From positions 268,977 through 332,976 of the forward strand of contig NZ_SMAL01000003.1 in assembly GCF_004342165.1 (NCBI RefSeq): a stretch of 64,000 nucleotides of DNA. The letters are read 5' to 3'. How positions within the stretch are numbered: position 1 is the stretch's first letter; the number at the start of each line of letters is the position of its first letter. The translations under genes and the position numbers were made by a program. The stretch is from Natranaerovirga pectinivora. GTDB taxonomy: Bacteria; Bacillota; Clostridia; Lachnospirales; DSM-24629. The notes beneath the pieces are model-generated. The model made no database searches and was not told where the DNA came from. It saw only the letters and a program-made list of their open reading frames with translations. Below, piece after piece: positions 19,608 to 27,508 of the stretch.

Positions 19608-19655
19608 AACCCACTAACTTCCAACCAAATTGTTAGAAATTAGTGGGTAAATTTA
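19608..19655 (+). terminator. Terminator between convergent AraC and DUF438 genes
   Basis: CCCACTAA (19610-19617) pairs with TTAGTGGG (19640-19647); T- and A-rich flanks on both sides let it serve both converging genes. Confidence 0.65.
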
Positions 19656-19669
19656 TGAGGTAAAATATT

Positions 19670-21442
19670 TTATACACTCTTTGCTTCTATTGCTTTTGTA
19701 ATTTTGTTGATTACATCTTCAATATCCAGCTCGCCTCTTTGACTAATCATTTCTAATGTTGCAATAGATGACATTGTTTTAAATAGTATTGGATTTTTTA
19801 GTTTTTTGAACTTAGGACTTAACGACAATAAAAAGTCTTTTACAAAAGGATATTCTTTTACCAATTCTCCTATAATCGTATCTTTTGTGATGCCATAAGA
19901 ATTATTGGATTCTACTTTATCATTTGTATTTTTATCTTGACCTTCTTTATTATCTTTATTCCAAGAGAGTAATCTTTGACTGCCTTCTAAGCTTCTAATT
20001 CTTGTTACATCTTGCATCATTTCTAAAACGCCTCTAAAGTTACCTTCTTCATCTCTTACGGCAGTATAGATGATATAGATGAATTTGCCACCTAACTCTA
20101 GCCAAAACTCCGCTTCATCTTGTTCACCTGATTTGAAGGCTTTGATGATTTCTTCAACTGTGCCCACACTTTCTCTTGGATGACAATTTTGAACTTTTCT
20201 ACCAATAACTCCTGGACTTCTAGGAAATACCCTATGCTTTGTATCACTATAGAATTTTACAACTTCATTTTCATCGACATAAGATAAGTCTACATTCAAA
20301 TGTTTGAAAATCAAGTTAATCTGTTCAAGCGTCATCTTCCCTTGGCTTACGTCTAATACTTCGTTTGAATCTTTTGTTTTACCTAATACACCGTGTTTTT
20401 GAAGCAAACTTGCTAAATCTTTTATCAATTCATTATTTGAACTTATTTCAGTTTTGACATCTTTTTCATCGCCATAAGATACTGGTGTTTCTATTAAGCA
20501 ATACCCTATCTCATCATCGCCTTTTCTCATTTTAACAAAGTCTTCCTCCTCTAATAGGTCCATAGAAGTTGGAAATAAAATTTCTTCCTCTTTAATCATC
20601 ATATCTTCAACCATCTCTATGACTTCATTCTGAATATCAAAAAACCCTTGATCTTGATCTGAATCCAAAAATCCTTTTGCTTTTTTAATAATGTCTCTAA
20701 TGTTATTATCTAAAGTCCACATCACTTTTGAGGGTTTGTCAAATCCTTTGCTTTCTAATGCCGCAAAAAGTTGATTTTGCTTTCTTGCAAAATGTATATT
20801 GATTTCACTTAGTTTTTCATATAATTCAGCCCATTGATTTTTAATGAATTTTTTAGTTTGCATTTCTTTCATCTCTGCTAATACGTTTCTAATGGCTTTA
20901 ATTTCAAGTAAGTATGTGTGTATAGGATGCCCCTCTGGAAGGTCTAAACCGTCACTCACCAATACGCCTTCAGATATATCTAAGATTTCGTCCATTCTTT
21001 CAGCCAATTCATCATCTGTAATAGCATATTGTTGTAAATATTGCTCACATATAGCAAATTCTTGTGCTGTTACCTTTCCCACTTTCTTCATCTGGTCTTT
21101 TGCTTCTTGTAAAGAAATAATTCCTTTAAGGTATTTTACTTTTATATCAATGATTTTCTCAATTTTTTTATCGTCTAAATCCAGATGTTCTCCCATTTGA
21201 ATCTTTTCCAATTGTTTTTTAGGCGTAAAATACACATGATATTCTTCATCACTCACTTTTTCTACTACCTTATCAAAGCCTTTATCTTCCATCATTTTGT
21301 ACATTGGAAATGGTTCAAAGTCTTTTATGATATGAATGCCTTCATTTGGTTTTAATTCTTTCACTGCTTTTGTTATACAGTCTCTAAAGGATTCATGTTC
21401 GCCACGGCCATCTATTGTTATAAACTCTATTTCTTTTTTCAT
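19670..21442 (-). CDS. DUF2249-DUF438-hemerythrin-PAS-DUF1858 sensor protein
   Basis: 590 residues, cytoplasmic, multidomain. Visible order: an N-terminal DUF2249-like unit (DGRGEHESFRDCITKAV; IHIIKDFEPFPMYKMMEDKG), a DUF438 unit (about 85-160), a hemerythrin-like helical bundle with possible iron ligands (EGHPIHTYLLEI; INIHFARKQNQLF; a later EEILFP), a PAS domain (VFPRSPGVIGRKVQNCHP; LEMMQDVTRIRSLEG) and a C-terminal DUF1858-like unit (IIGELVKEYPFVKDFL). Such proteins are thought to sense oxygen, NO or redox state in anaerobes. There is no output domain for DNA binding. A near-perfect Fur box lies 21 bases upstream, tying expression to iron or redox. Confidence 0.88.
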   Translation of the reverse strand: MKKEIEFITIDGRGEHESFRDCITKAVKELKPNEGIHIIKDFEPFPMYKMMEDKGFDKVVEKVSDEEYHVYFTPKKQLEKIQMGEHLDLDDKKIEKIIDIKVKYLKGIISLQEAKDQMKKVGKVTAQEFAICEQYLQQYAITDDELAERMDEILDISEGVLVSDGLDLPEGHPIHTYLLEIKAIRNVLAEMKEMQTKKFIKNQWAELYEKLSEINIHFARKQNQLFAALESKGFDKPSKVMWTLDNNIRDIIKKAKGFLDSDQDQGFFDIQNEVIEMVEDMMIKEEEILFPTSMDLLEEEDFVKMRKGDDEIGYCLIETPVSYGDEKDVKTEISSNNELIKDLASLLQKHGVLGKTKDSNEVLDVSQGKMTLEQINLIFKHLNVDLSYVDENEVVKFYSDTKHRVFPRSPGVIGRKVQNCHPRESVGTVEEIIKAFKSGEQDEAEFWLELGGKFIYIIYTAVRDEEGNFRGVLEMMQDVTRIRSLEGSQRLLSWNKDNKEGQDKNTNDKVESNNSYGITKDTIIGELVKEYPFVKDFLLSLSPKFKKLKNPILFKTMSSIATLEMISQRGELDIEDVINKITKAIEAKSV

Positions 21443-21463
21443 AGCATTGCCACTCCTTATAAT

Positions 21464-21478
21464 TGATAATGGTTATCA
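21464..21478 (-). promoter_or_regulatory. Fur-family box upstream of the DUF438 gene
   Basis: TGATAATGGTTATCA agrees with the Bacillus 7-1-7 Fur consensus TGATAATnATTATCA at all positions but one. It is 21 bases from the start codon of the DUF438 gene, overlapping the likely promoter. No fur gene is in the window. PerR and Zur boxes are similar, but TGATAAT favours Fur. Confidence 0.6.
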
Positions 21479-21543
21479 TATTTATATAGTAGCACTTTTT
21501 CATTTTTTTATCTGTAACTTACGTTACTTTCCATAATTTTATA

Positions 21544-21577
21544 TAAAAAAACAAGATATCACTATAATATCTTGTTG
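21544..21577 (-). terminator. Terminator after the tandem 6S-like RNA genes
   Basis: ACAAGATAT (21551-21559) pairs with ATATCTTGT (21567-21575); on the minus strand the hairpin ends in seven T. It lies 16 bases beyond the 3' end of the second RNA unit and has no protein gene feeding it. Confidence 0.85.
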
Positions 21578-21591
21578 TTTGTTTATAACAG

Positions 21592-21762
21592 TTCCCGAAA
21601 TGCCGTTTCCCTGCTTTTTGATCCCTAGCTACGCTAGGTGGGTGTTCTCACCAAAGCTTCTGCCTTCCTCTACAAACGGAGGCCTGGCATAGACTTTGTG
21701 ATTCGAACTCCCTTATTAATTCTGTAGGTTCAAAAATACAGGTTATTCGAACACTTCAGGAA
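21592..21762 (-). ncRNA. ssrS: 6S-like RNA, downstream copy (copy A)
   Basis: A non-coding, highly structured 171-base unit. On the minus strand an 11-pair outer stem joins TTCCTGAAGTG (21762-21752) with CATTTCGGGAA (21602-21592), then CCTG.TTTTTGA pairs with TCAAAAA.CAGG. A large open bubble follows (AAGGGAGTTCGAATC on the 5' side; GAACACCCACC plus the small CCTAGC-GTA-GCTAGG hairpin on the 3' side), and a long terminal arm pairs CACAAAG...CCTC with GAGG...CTTTGGTG. Long closing stem, central bubble and terminal arm are the 6S RNA plan, in which the bubble mimics an open promoter for RNA polymerase. Identification is from architecture and motif memory, not from a search. Confidence 0.68.
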
Positions 21763-21775
21763 ATATTTACTTTTT

Positions 21776-21953
21776 AAGATCCAACATGCCGTTCCTGAAT
21801 TTTTGATCCCTAGCTGCGCTAGGTGGGTGCTCTCACCAAAGTTTCTGTCTTCCTCTACGTATTGAAGGCTTGACATACACTTTGCGATTTGAACTCCCTT
21901 ATTATGTCTACAGGTTCAAAAATACAGGGTGTCGAACATCTTAGAAATCCTTT
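21776..21953 (-). ncRNA. ssrS: 6S-like RNA, upstream copy (copy B)
   Basis: Diverged tandem copy of copy A with the same elements in the same order: CCTGTATTTTTGAAC closing strand, AAGGGAGTTC bubble strand, terminal arm CGCAAAG/CTTTGGTG with CCTTC/GAGG, CACCCACCTAGCGCAGCTAGG, and ATCAAAAA. Many differences fall at loop positions or keep pairing (for example the hairpin loop GTA to GCA). A consensus sigma-70 promoter sits just upstream, and no terminator separates it from copy A, so the two may be one primary transcript cut into two RNAs. Confidence 0.66.
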
Positions 21954-21962
21954 TGTTTAATC

Positions 21963-21991
21963 ATTATATACTTAAAAAGTCCTTTTTGCAA
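21963..21991 (-). promoter_or_regulatory. Sigma-70 promoter of the 6S-like RNA pair
   Basis: On the minus strand TTGCAA (-35, 21986-21991), 17-base spacer, TATAAT (-10, 21963-21968). The predicted start falls at about 21956, right at the 5' end of copy B. No second promoter of this quality is seen before copy A. Confidence 0.8.
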
Positions 21992-22333
21992 CCTCTTTGG
22001 TCTGGAAAGTTTTGTTTTCGACTTTTTAACTTAATACTATTATACCAAGAAACCATGATAATATGCAAATATCCTTTTATTGATTTTTTTTTAATTTTAG
22101 GTTATTATACAATAGATTATATAGTATATATATATGTAACTTTAAAAAAAGAAACTCATAAATAACATACAATTACGTAGTTTACTTTTCTTGATTCAAA
22201 GATAATAGATCATTATAAAAATACCAATAATAAATCATTATTATGTACGAATCAATTTTTAGCATTGTAAATATTTACATTAATTTTCAATGTTAATTAT
22301 GACTTTCTTTAAATAAATGGGAGGTTTCAAATT

Positions 22334-23578
22334 ATGTCTTTTGCAAGTAATTGTCTTGTTGCCCAATCTGGTGGGCCAACATCCGCTATTAATTCTAGTT
22401 TAAGTGGTGTTATTGAAGCTGCCTTAAACAACCCAAAGATAAATACTGTTTATGGCGCAGTAAACGGAATTAAAGGAGTATTAAACGAAGAGGTATTAAA
22501 TCTAAATGATATTTTTAGTGATTCTGAAAATATTAGAACATTAAGAACCACACCATCAATGTTCTTAGGTTCTTGTAGATATAAATTACCAACCGTTGAA
22601 GCCAATGAAAATGAGTATAAAATAATTTTTGATTTCTTTAAAAAGTATAGCATTAAATATTTCTTCTATATTGGTGGAAACGATTCAATGGATACTGTTG
22701 CAAAACTTAACAAATATGCTATTGACAATAGCTATGAAATGCAAATAATCGGAATTCCTAAAACTATTGATAACGATTTAGTGCATACTGATCATACGCC
22801 AGGATTTGGCTCAGCAGCTAAATTTGTAGCGACTTCTGTCTTAGAAATGACTCATGATACATTCTGCTATAATATACCATCTGTTGTAATTGTTGAGATA
22901 ATGGGTAGAAATGCGGGTTGGTTAACTGCTGCTGCTGCATTAGCTCGTAACGAATACAGTGATGCACCTGACTTAATTTATCTTCCAGAAATACCATTTT
23001 GCACAGAAAAATTTATTCAAGATATAAAAAATGTTCAAAAAACAAAGAAAAATGTTGTAGTAGCTGTATCTGAAGGCATTAGAGATGAAGAAGGTAATTA
23101 TATCTCTGCTACGACTGCTCCAAATGATTCATTTGGTCACGCTCAATTAAGTGGTACTGGAAAGAGCTTAGAAAGTCTTATTAAAAGTCATATGGATTGT
23201 AAAATTCGTTCAGTTGAATTAAATATATTACAAAGAAGTGCTTCTCATATTTCTTCTTTAACGGATATCACTGAAGCCGCTCTTGTTGGTCAAAAAGCTG
23301 TAGAAGTTGCAACAAATGGTGTTTCAGGTAAAATGATAGCAATGAAAAGAATCAATAATGCACCATATGAAGTTGAATTTGTAACTGTTGATGTAAGTGA
23401 AGTTGCCAATAAAGAAAAAGCCATTCCAAGAGAATGGATCAATGAAGAAGGCAATCATGTGAATCAGCAACTTATTGATTATATGAAGCCTTTAATCCAA
23501 GGTGAAGTTGATATTACTTTCAAAAATGGATTACCTAATTATTTGCCAATCACTCATCTTACAAAACGTAATCAATAA
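22334..23578 (+). CDS. pfp: Pyrophosphate-dependent 6-phosphofructokinase
   Basis: 414 residues; phosphorylates fructose 6-phosphate in glycolysis, reversibly when PPi is donor. The substrate loop AQSGGPTSAINSSLSG is at the N-terminus. The donor-site motif is GGND (114-117), where ATP enzymes have GGDGS and PPi enzymes have Asp in place of the second Gly, and the next motif is PKTIDND (142-148), with the Lys that also marks PPi use. MGRNAGWLTAA (about 190-200) is typical too. GGGAGG lies eight bases before the ATG. It is a single gene closed by a strong terminator. Confidence 0.93.
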   Translation: MSFASNCLVAQSGGPTSAINSSLSGVIEAALNNPKINTVYGAVNGIKGVLNEEVLNLNDIFSDSENIRTLRTTPSMFLGSCRYKLPTVEANENEYKIIFDFFKKYSIKYFFYIGGNDSMDTVAKLNKYAIDNSYEMQIIGIPKTIDNDLVHTDHTPGFGSAAKFVATSVLEMTHDTFCYNIPSVVIVEIMGRNAGWLTAAAALARNEYSDAPDLIYLPEIPFCTEKFIQDIKNVQKTKKNVVVAVSEGIRDEEGNYISATTAPNDSFGHAQLSGTGKSLESLIKSHMDCKIRSVELNILQRSASHISSLTDITEAALVGQKAVEVATNGVSGKMIAMKRINNAPYEVEFVTVDVSEVANKEKAIPREWINEEGNHVNQQLIDYMKPLIQGEVDITFKNGLPNYLPITHLTKRNQ

Positions 23579-23610
23579 AAACAAAGTAACTTTCCTTTAT
23601 AAAAATAAAA

Positions 23611-23647
23611 ATGTGTGCCATTATAACAATTGGCACACATTTTTTTA
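23611..23647 (+). terminator. Bidirectional terminator between pfp and the HD-GYP gene
   Basis: ATGTGTGCCA (23611-23620) pairs perfectly with TGGCACACAT (23631-23640), followed by seven T on the plus strand and by a T-rich tract on the minus strand. Confidence 0.9.
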
Positions 23648-23652
23648 ATGTA

Positions 23653-24729
23653 TTACACTATTTCTTGAATTGTAACATTTCTATATTGAGTTTCACTTCG
23701 TAAAGATATTGAATAAGGTTCTATAGCATTATTTTTCTCATCTTTTATAATTTTAATCTTTGGTCTCATACATGCATCTTCATAATTTTCTACTACAATG
23801 CCTGTTAATCCATTACTTAACTTAACCGTCAAACCAATGGGGTAAGGGGCAACTTTGGTTACAAACAACCTTATTAAATTTGTATCAAATAACGCATTTC
23901 CATTACCCATAATATATTCCATTGCTTCTGAGGGCACCAATGCCCCTCTATAAGGCCTATTAGATATTAAGGCATCATATACATCGGCAATAGCTATTAT
24001 TCTGCCATATAGGGATATCTCCTTGCCTGATTTCTGATTTGGATAACCTTTTCCATCATATCTTTCATGGTGCTGTAAAACACCAACATATGAAGCTATT
24101 GGTATATCAAAAGTTTCTTTAAGATATTTGTACCCTATTTCTGGGTGTTTTTTCAGTTCTTCGAACTCGTATTCCGTTAGAACGCCTTTTTTATTTAATA
24201 TTTGTTTATCTATAAACATTTTTCCTATATCATGTAAAACAGCACCTAAACCTAATTCAATTAACCTATCTTTATTCAATCCATAACTTATTCCCATTAC
24301 TATAGAAATAACTGCAACGTTAACAGAATGATAATAGGTATAATCATCATAATTTTTTAAGTCTATTAAATTGATTATAGTGTCTTTATTGGAAATGATA
24401 TCTTCAACAATATTCTTAACTATGTTTTTCATATCCTTAAAACTTGTCTTACTATTTTTCTTGAGATCTTGCTCCGAAAAAATACAAACATTTTTAATGG
24501 CATTAACTGCTTTATGTCTTAATGTATCAGATATAACATCTTTTATCTCAATTTCTTTTGAAACTTCATCTTGAATATATAACCCTTGTATCCCTAATGA
24601 TTGTATTTTATGAATATAGGCTCTTTTTATCTCACTGCCTTCTCTTAACAGCAATTGTTGTTGTAAATCAAACAAACTTTTACCAATTACCATACCCTCT
24701 GTAACATTATCTATTGGTACGTATCTCAT
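23653..24729 (-). CDS. HD-GYP domain protein (probable c-di-GMP phosphodiesterase)
   Basis: 358 residues from the ATG at 24729, preceded by AAGGAG at seven bases; an earlier in-frame ATG at 24762 lies inside the dnaJ-like gene. The N-terminal 100 residues resemble the DUF3391-like region found in front of HD-GYP domains (MRYVPIDNVTEGMVIGKSLFD in part). The HD motif is AVLHDIGKMFI and the extended signature HHERYDGKGYP, with the GYP triplet intact, so c-di-GMP hydrolysis is likely. No partner receiver domain is fused. It overlaps the transcript of the CbpA-like gene just upstream (17 bases between stop and start). Confidence 0.88.
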   Translation of the reverse strand: MRYVPIDNVTEGMVIGKSLFDLQQQLLLREGSEIKRAYIHKIQSLGIQGLYIQDEVSKEIEIKDVISDTLRHKAVNAIKNVCIFSEQDLKKNSKTSFKDMKNIVKNIVEDIISNKDTIINLIDLKNYDDYTYYHSVNVAVISIVMGISYGLNKDRLIELGLGAVLHDIGKMFIDKQILNKKGVLTEYEFEELKKHPEIGYKYLKETFDIPIASYVGVLQHHERYDGKGYPNQKSGKEISLYGRIIAIADVYDALISNRPYRGALVPSEAMEYIMGNGNALFDTNLIRLFVTKVAPYPIGLTVKLSNGLTGIVVENYEDACMRPKIKIIKDEKNNAIEPYSISLRSETQYRNVTIQEIV

Positions 24730-24745
24730 AATTTTCTCCTTCTGC

Positions 24746-25675
24746 CTAGGCTCTTGGGTCAAATTTTGAAGCCTTTTCCCATTTCTTTAATAATTTTTCC
24801 TCTTCCTTGCTTAACTCTTTTGGAATAACTATTTTTGTAATAAAATAAAAATCACCTGTTTTTTTACTGTTAGAGAGACCTTTTCCTTTTAGCCTAAACT
24901 TAACACCCGAATCTGTTCCTTCAGGTATATTAATCTCGATATTTTTATCAAAAGCAGTTACATTTACTTTTTTCCCAAAAGCTGCTTCCCATGGCGTTAT
25001 TAATAATTCTTTATAGACATCCATGCCCTCTAATTTGTATTCTTTATCATCTTTTATATGGACTTTGATTAAAAGATCTCCTTTAGGACCACCATTGTAC
25101 CCTATTTGCCCTTGACCTTTTAACCTTATTTTTTGACCTTCAGTTATCCCTTTTGGAATATTAACATCTAAGGTTTTATAACTTCCTGATCCGTCAGAAA
25201 TTCTTATATTTTTAGTTCCTCCAAAAAAGCTGTCCTTTATTTCAATTGTGAGCTCTGTCTCTAGGTCTTGTCCTTTACTATGATGGTTAGGATATCCTTG
25301 GTATCCTCCTTGGTTAAAAGAGCCAAAGCCACCAAAACCATTGAAACCACCACCCGAACCACCATTGGCTCTAAATATTGACTCAAAAACTTGCTTTAAT
25401 ATATCTTCATTGCCACCCCAACCACTTGTATCCTGAGAGTAAAAGCCTTGGCCTTGTTCCCAAGCACCACCGAATTGGTCATATGCCTTTCTTTTTTCAG
25501 GGTCTTTAAGTACATTATATGCCTCATTTATCTTTTTAAATTTTTCTTCAGCTTCTTTAGTTTTATTTGAATCTGGGTGATATTTATGAGCAAGTTGTCG
25601 AAATGCCTTTTGAACATCTTTATCTGTTGCATCTTTGTTTATGCCTAATATATCATAATAATCTTGTTTAGACAC
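24746..25675 (-). CDS. DnaJ-family co-chaperone of CbpA type
   Basis: 309 residues starting at a GTG with GGAGG upstream. The J domain (about 4-65) has the HPD triplet in HKYHPDSNK, followed by a Gly/Phe-rich linker (GGSGGGFNGFGGFGSFNQGG) and two C-terminal substrate-binding beta domains (from about 135, GQDLETELTIEIKDSF; NIPKGITEGQKIRLKGQG). The cysteine-rich zinc finger of true DnaJ is absent, so it is of the CbpA class. It is not near dnaK/grpE and no CIRCE element is seen. It probably shares a transcript with the HD-GYP gene. Confidence 0.92.
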   Translation of the reverse strand: MSKQDYYDILGINKDATDKDVQKAFRQLAHKYHPDSNKTKEAEEKFKKINEAYNVLKDPEKRKAYDQFGGAWEQGQGFYSQDTSGWGGNEDILKQVFESIFRANGGSGGGFNGFGGFGSFNQGGYQGYPNHHSKGQDLETELTIEIKDSFFGGTKNIRISDGSGSYKTLDVNIPKGITEGQKIRLKGQGQIGYNGGPKGDLLIKVHIKDDKEYKLEGMDVYKELLITPWEAAFGKKVNVTAFDKNIEINIPEGTDSGVKFRLKGKGLSNSKKTGDFYFITKIVIPKELSKEEEKLLKKWEKASKFDPRA

Positions 25676-25780
25676 AATAAAACCTCCATTTATATAAAAA
25701 ATAAATTATTCTCACTAACTTTAATCTCTATATAATAAAATATAATATTTTACTATGTATTGTCAAATATTAACTTTTGA

Positions 25781-25874
25781 AATGTAATTTGCAAACTTGC
25801 TTGCAAGGATTTGGAAATTATATTTTCATTGAAACCTTGTGCCTGTAGCGTAGCGGAAGGCATGTTTCAAGGTT
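25781..25874 (+). repeat. Dispersed two-hairpin repeat, copy 1
   Basis: Two stems in 94 bases. Stem 1 pairs AATGTAATTT (25781-25790) with AAATTATATT (25815-25824), enclosing the conserved loop CTTGCTTGCAAGGATTTGG. Stem 2 pairs AACCTTGTGCC with GGCA...CAAGGTT (25833-25874). Copy 2 lies at 29100-29193 in opposite orientation, with compensatory changes in both stems. Both copies point toward the next gene (here the cation exporter 155 bases on). The remaining gap 25676-25780 and 25875-26028 is AT-rich with TATAAT-like strings. Confidence 0.7.
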
Positions 25875-26028
25875 AATATATTTATAAAAATTGATGTGAA
25901 TTCTTAATTATTATTTTTATTATTGATAATAATATAGTATAATAAAATTGTTTAAATCACAGTAAGAAATATGTCGGATATTGTATTAATAATTAGCCCA
26001 CATAAATATATTATTGAAGGTGGTAAAT

Positions 26029-26886
26029 ATGAACAAAACAAAAGCAGTAAGTTCTGTTGCTCTCTTAGGTATGCTTGGCAATGCATTGCTATTACTAGGT
26101 AAATTAATTGTAGGTTTTATGACTGGTAGCCAAGCGATGATCGCTGATGGTTTTAACAGTGCTGGTGATGTCTTTACGTCTTTAATGACTTATATAGGAA
26201 ATAAATTAGCCTCTCAGCCAAGAGACGAAGACCATCCTTTTGGCCACGGGAAAGCAGAGTACATTTTCACTCTTATTATAAGCTTATCCCTATTTATACT
26301 TGCTTTTACAATCTTCAGAAGCTCTTTGGACGCTTTTATAAATAGAGAAGCCTTTAGATTTTCTATATGGTTGATAATAGTTTGTTTCTTAACTATTATA
26401 TCCAAAATTTTTCTTTTTGTGTATTCAAGAAAGATAGGTAGAAAATTTGATAGTCTTCTTGCTATGGCAAATTCAGAAGACCATAGAAATGATGTTTTTT
26501 TAACTTCTGGTACACTGTTTAGTATTTTAATGGGTCTTTTTAATATCTATTGGGTAGATGGTGTTGTTGGTATGGCTATATCTCTTTGGATTGCCTATAC
26601 AGGCTTTCAAATTTTTAGTCAATCTTATTCTGTATTAATGGATACAACTTTAGATCCTAAAATCGAACAAGATATAACGGATATCATAATGAAAATTAAA
26701 GGTATTGAACATATCGATTCTATACTATCAAAACCAGTTGGACTAGAATTTATACTTCTTGTAAAAGTATCCGTTAAAGGGTCATTATCTGTATCTGAAG
26801 GGCATTCTATAGGCTCTAAAGTAAAAGAAGAACTTTTAAAATATGATCATATTATTGATGTCATCGTCCATGTTAATCCTTGTTAA
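26029..26886 (+). CDS. CDF-family divalent cation exporter
   Basis: 285 residues from the ATG at 26029 (AAGGTGG upstream; the TTG at 26014 is within that site). Six hydrophobic segments and a C-terminal cytoplasmic domain fit cation diffusion facilitators, which export Zn, Mn, Fe or Co in exchange for protons. The metal-site residues are in ADGFNSAGDV (segment 2) and the later NSEDHRNDV (segment 5), with HPFGHGKAEY in the loop. The half-site TGATAAT occurs in its promoter region, but not a full Fur box. A strong terminator follows. Confidence 0.92.
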   Translation: MNKTKAVSSVALLGMLGNALLLLGKLIVGFMTGSQAMIADGFNSAGDVFTSLMTYIGNKLASQPRDEDHPFGHGKAEYIFTLIISLSLFILAFTIFRSSLDAFINREAFRFSIWLIIVCFLTIISKIFLFVYSRKIGRKFDSLLAMANSEDHRNDVFLTSGTLFSILMGLFNIYWVDGVVGMAISLWIAYTGFQIFSQSYSVLMDTTLDPKIEQDITDIIMKIKGIEHIDSILSKPVGLEFILLVKVSVKGSLSVSEGHSIGSKVKEELLKYDHIIDVIVHVNPC

Positions 26887-26893
26887 TACAAAA

Positions 26894-26928
26894 AAATTAG
26901 TAGAGAATTTTCTCTACTAATTTTTTTA
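26894..26928 (+). terminator. Bidirectional terminator after the cation exporter
   Basis: AAATTAGTAGAGAA pairs perfectly with TTCTCTACTAATTT, with T runs on the plus side and A/T on the other; it serves the convergent flavin reductase gene as well. Confidence 0.88.
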
Positions 26929-26977
26929 TCTAACTCACCTAATGCCTCTTATAAATCCTAGTCAGTAAGTTTACAAA

Positions 26978-27484
26978 CTACTTTTTGGTGTAACATCCAA
27001 CAATTTCCCCATAGAACATAACATGATAATTATTGTTGCTATAGAATTTTTCATCTATTGCTGAGTCCACCGCTGATGGTTCCATTGCCTGTTTGTAAAC
27101 GACTTTACATTCATAATGCAAATCACACTCTTCTATCATAGAAGAAGCCACATTCTTGCCTTTTACAGGTGTTAAATTACATTCTTTGAACTTATCTTTG
27201 TCTCTTCCTGATTCTTTACCACATACCCCTAATTCTTTTTTCAACTGACCATTAAGAGGAATGCTAACTGTAAATTCATTGGATTTATTTATTAAGTCAT
27301 ATGTGTATCTTGAGTATCGTACAGCAACAACAAATATAGGTTTACCCCATATAAATCCTGTTGTTCCCCATGCAATTGTCATTGTATTTTCTTTGTCCTC
27401 ACCTTTTACATTCAAGAAAGCACCTTTACTAAGTTGTTCTAATGCTTCCTTTGATAACTCATTATATGGTATCTCTGTTAACAT
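26978..27484 (-). CDS. Flavin reductase-like / flavoredoxin family protein
   Basis: 168 residues with the FMN-binding split-barrel pattern: GAFLNVKGEDKENTMTIAW, TTGFIWGKPIFVVAVRYSRYT and EFTVSIP, close to flavoredoxins and the NADH:FMN reductase family of anaerobes. It probably carries FMN and passes electrons; the redox partner is not evident. The C-terminus ends FYGEIVGCYTKK, which looks complete. It begins 24 bases after the thrC stop, so co-transcription with thrC is possible. Confidence 0.85.
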   Translation of the reverse strand: MLTEIPYNELSKEALEQLSKGAFLNVKGEDKENTMTIAWGTTGFIWGKPIFVVAVRYSRYTYDLINKSNEFTVSIPLNGQLKKELGVCGKESGRDKDKFKECNLTPVKGKNVASSMIEECDLHYECKVVYKQAMEPSAVDSAIDEKFYSNNNYHVMFYGEIVGCYTKK

Positions 27485-27508
27485 TTAATCAACCTTTCTT
27501 ATTTCTAC

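Noticed and set aside
21929..22165. A 78-codon plus-strand frame
   Set aside because: It overlaps the 6S-like RNA copy B and its promoter, has no ribosome site, and its product is low-complexity hydrophobic.
25922..25942. Possible Fur box before the cation exporter
   Set aside because: Only the left half (TGATAAT) matches; the right half has three or more mismatches in AT-rich DNA.
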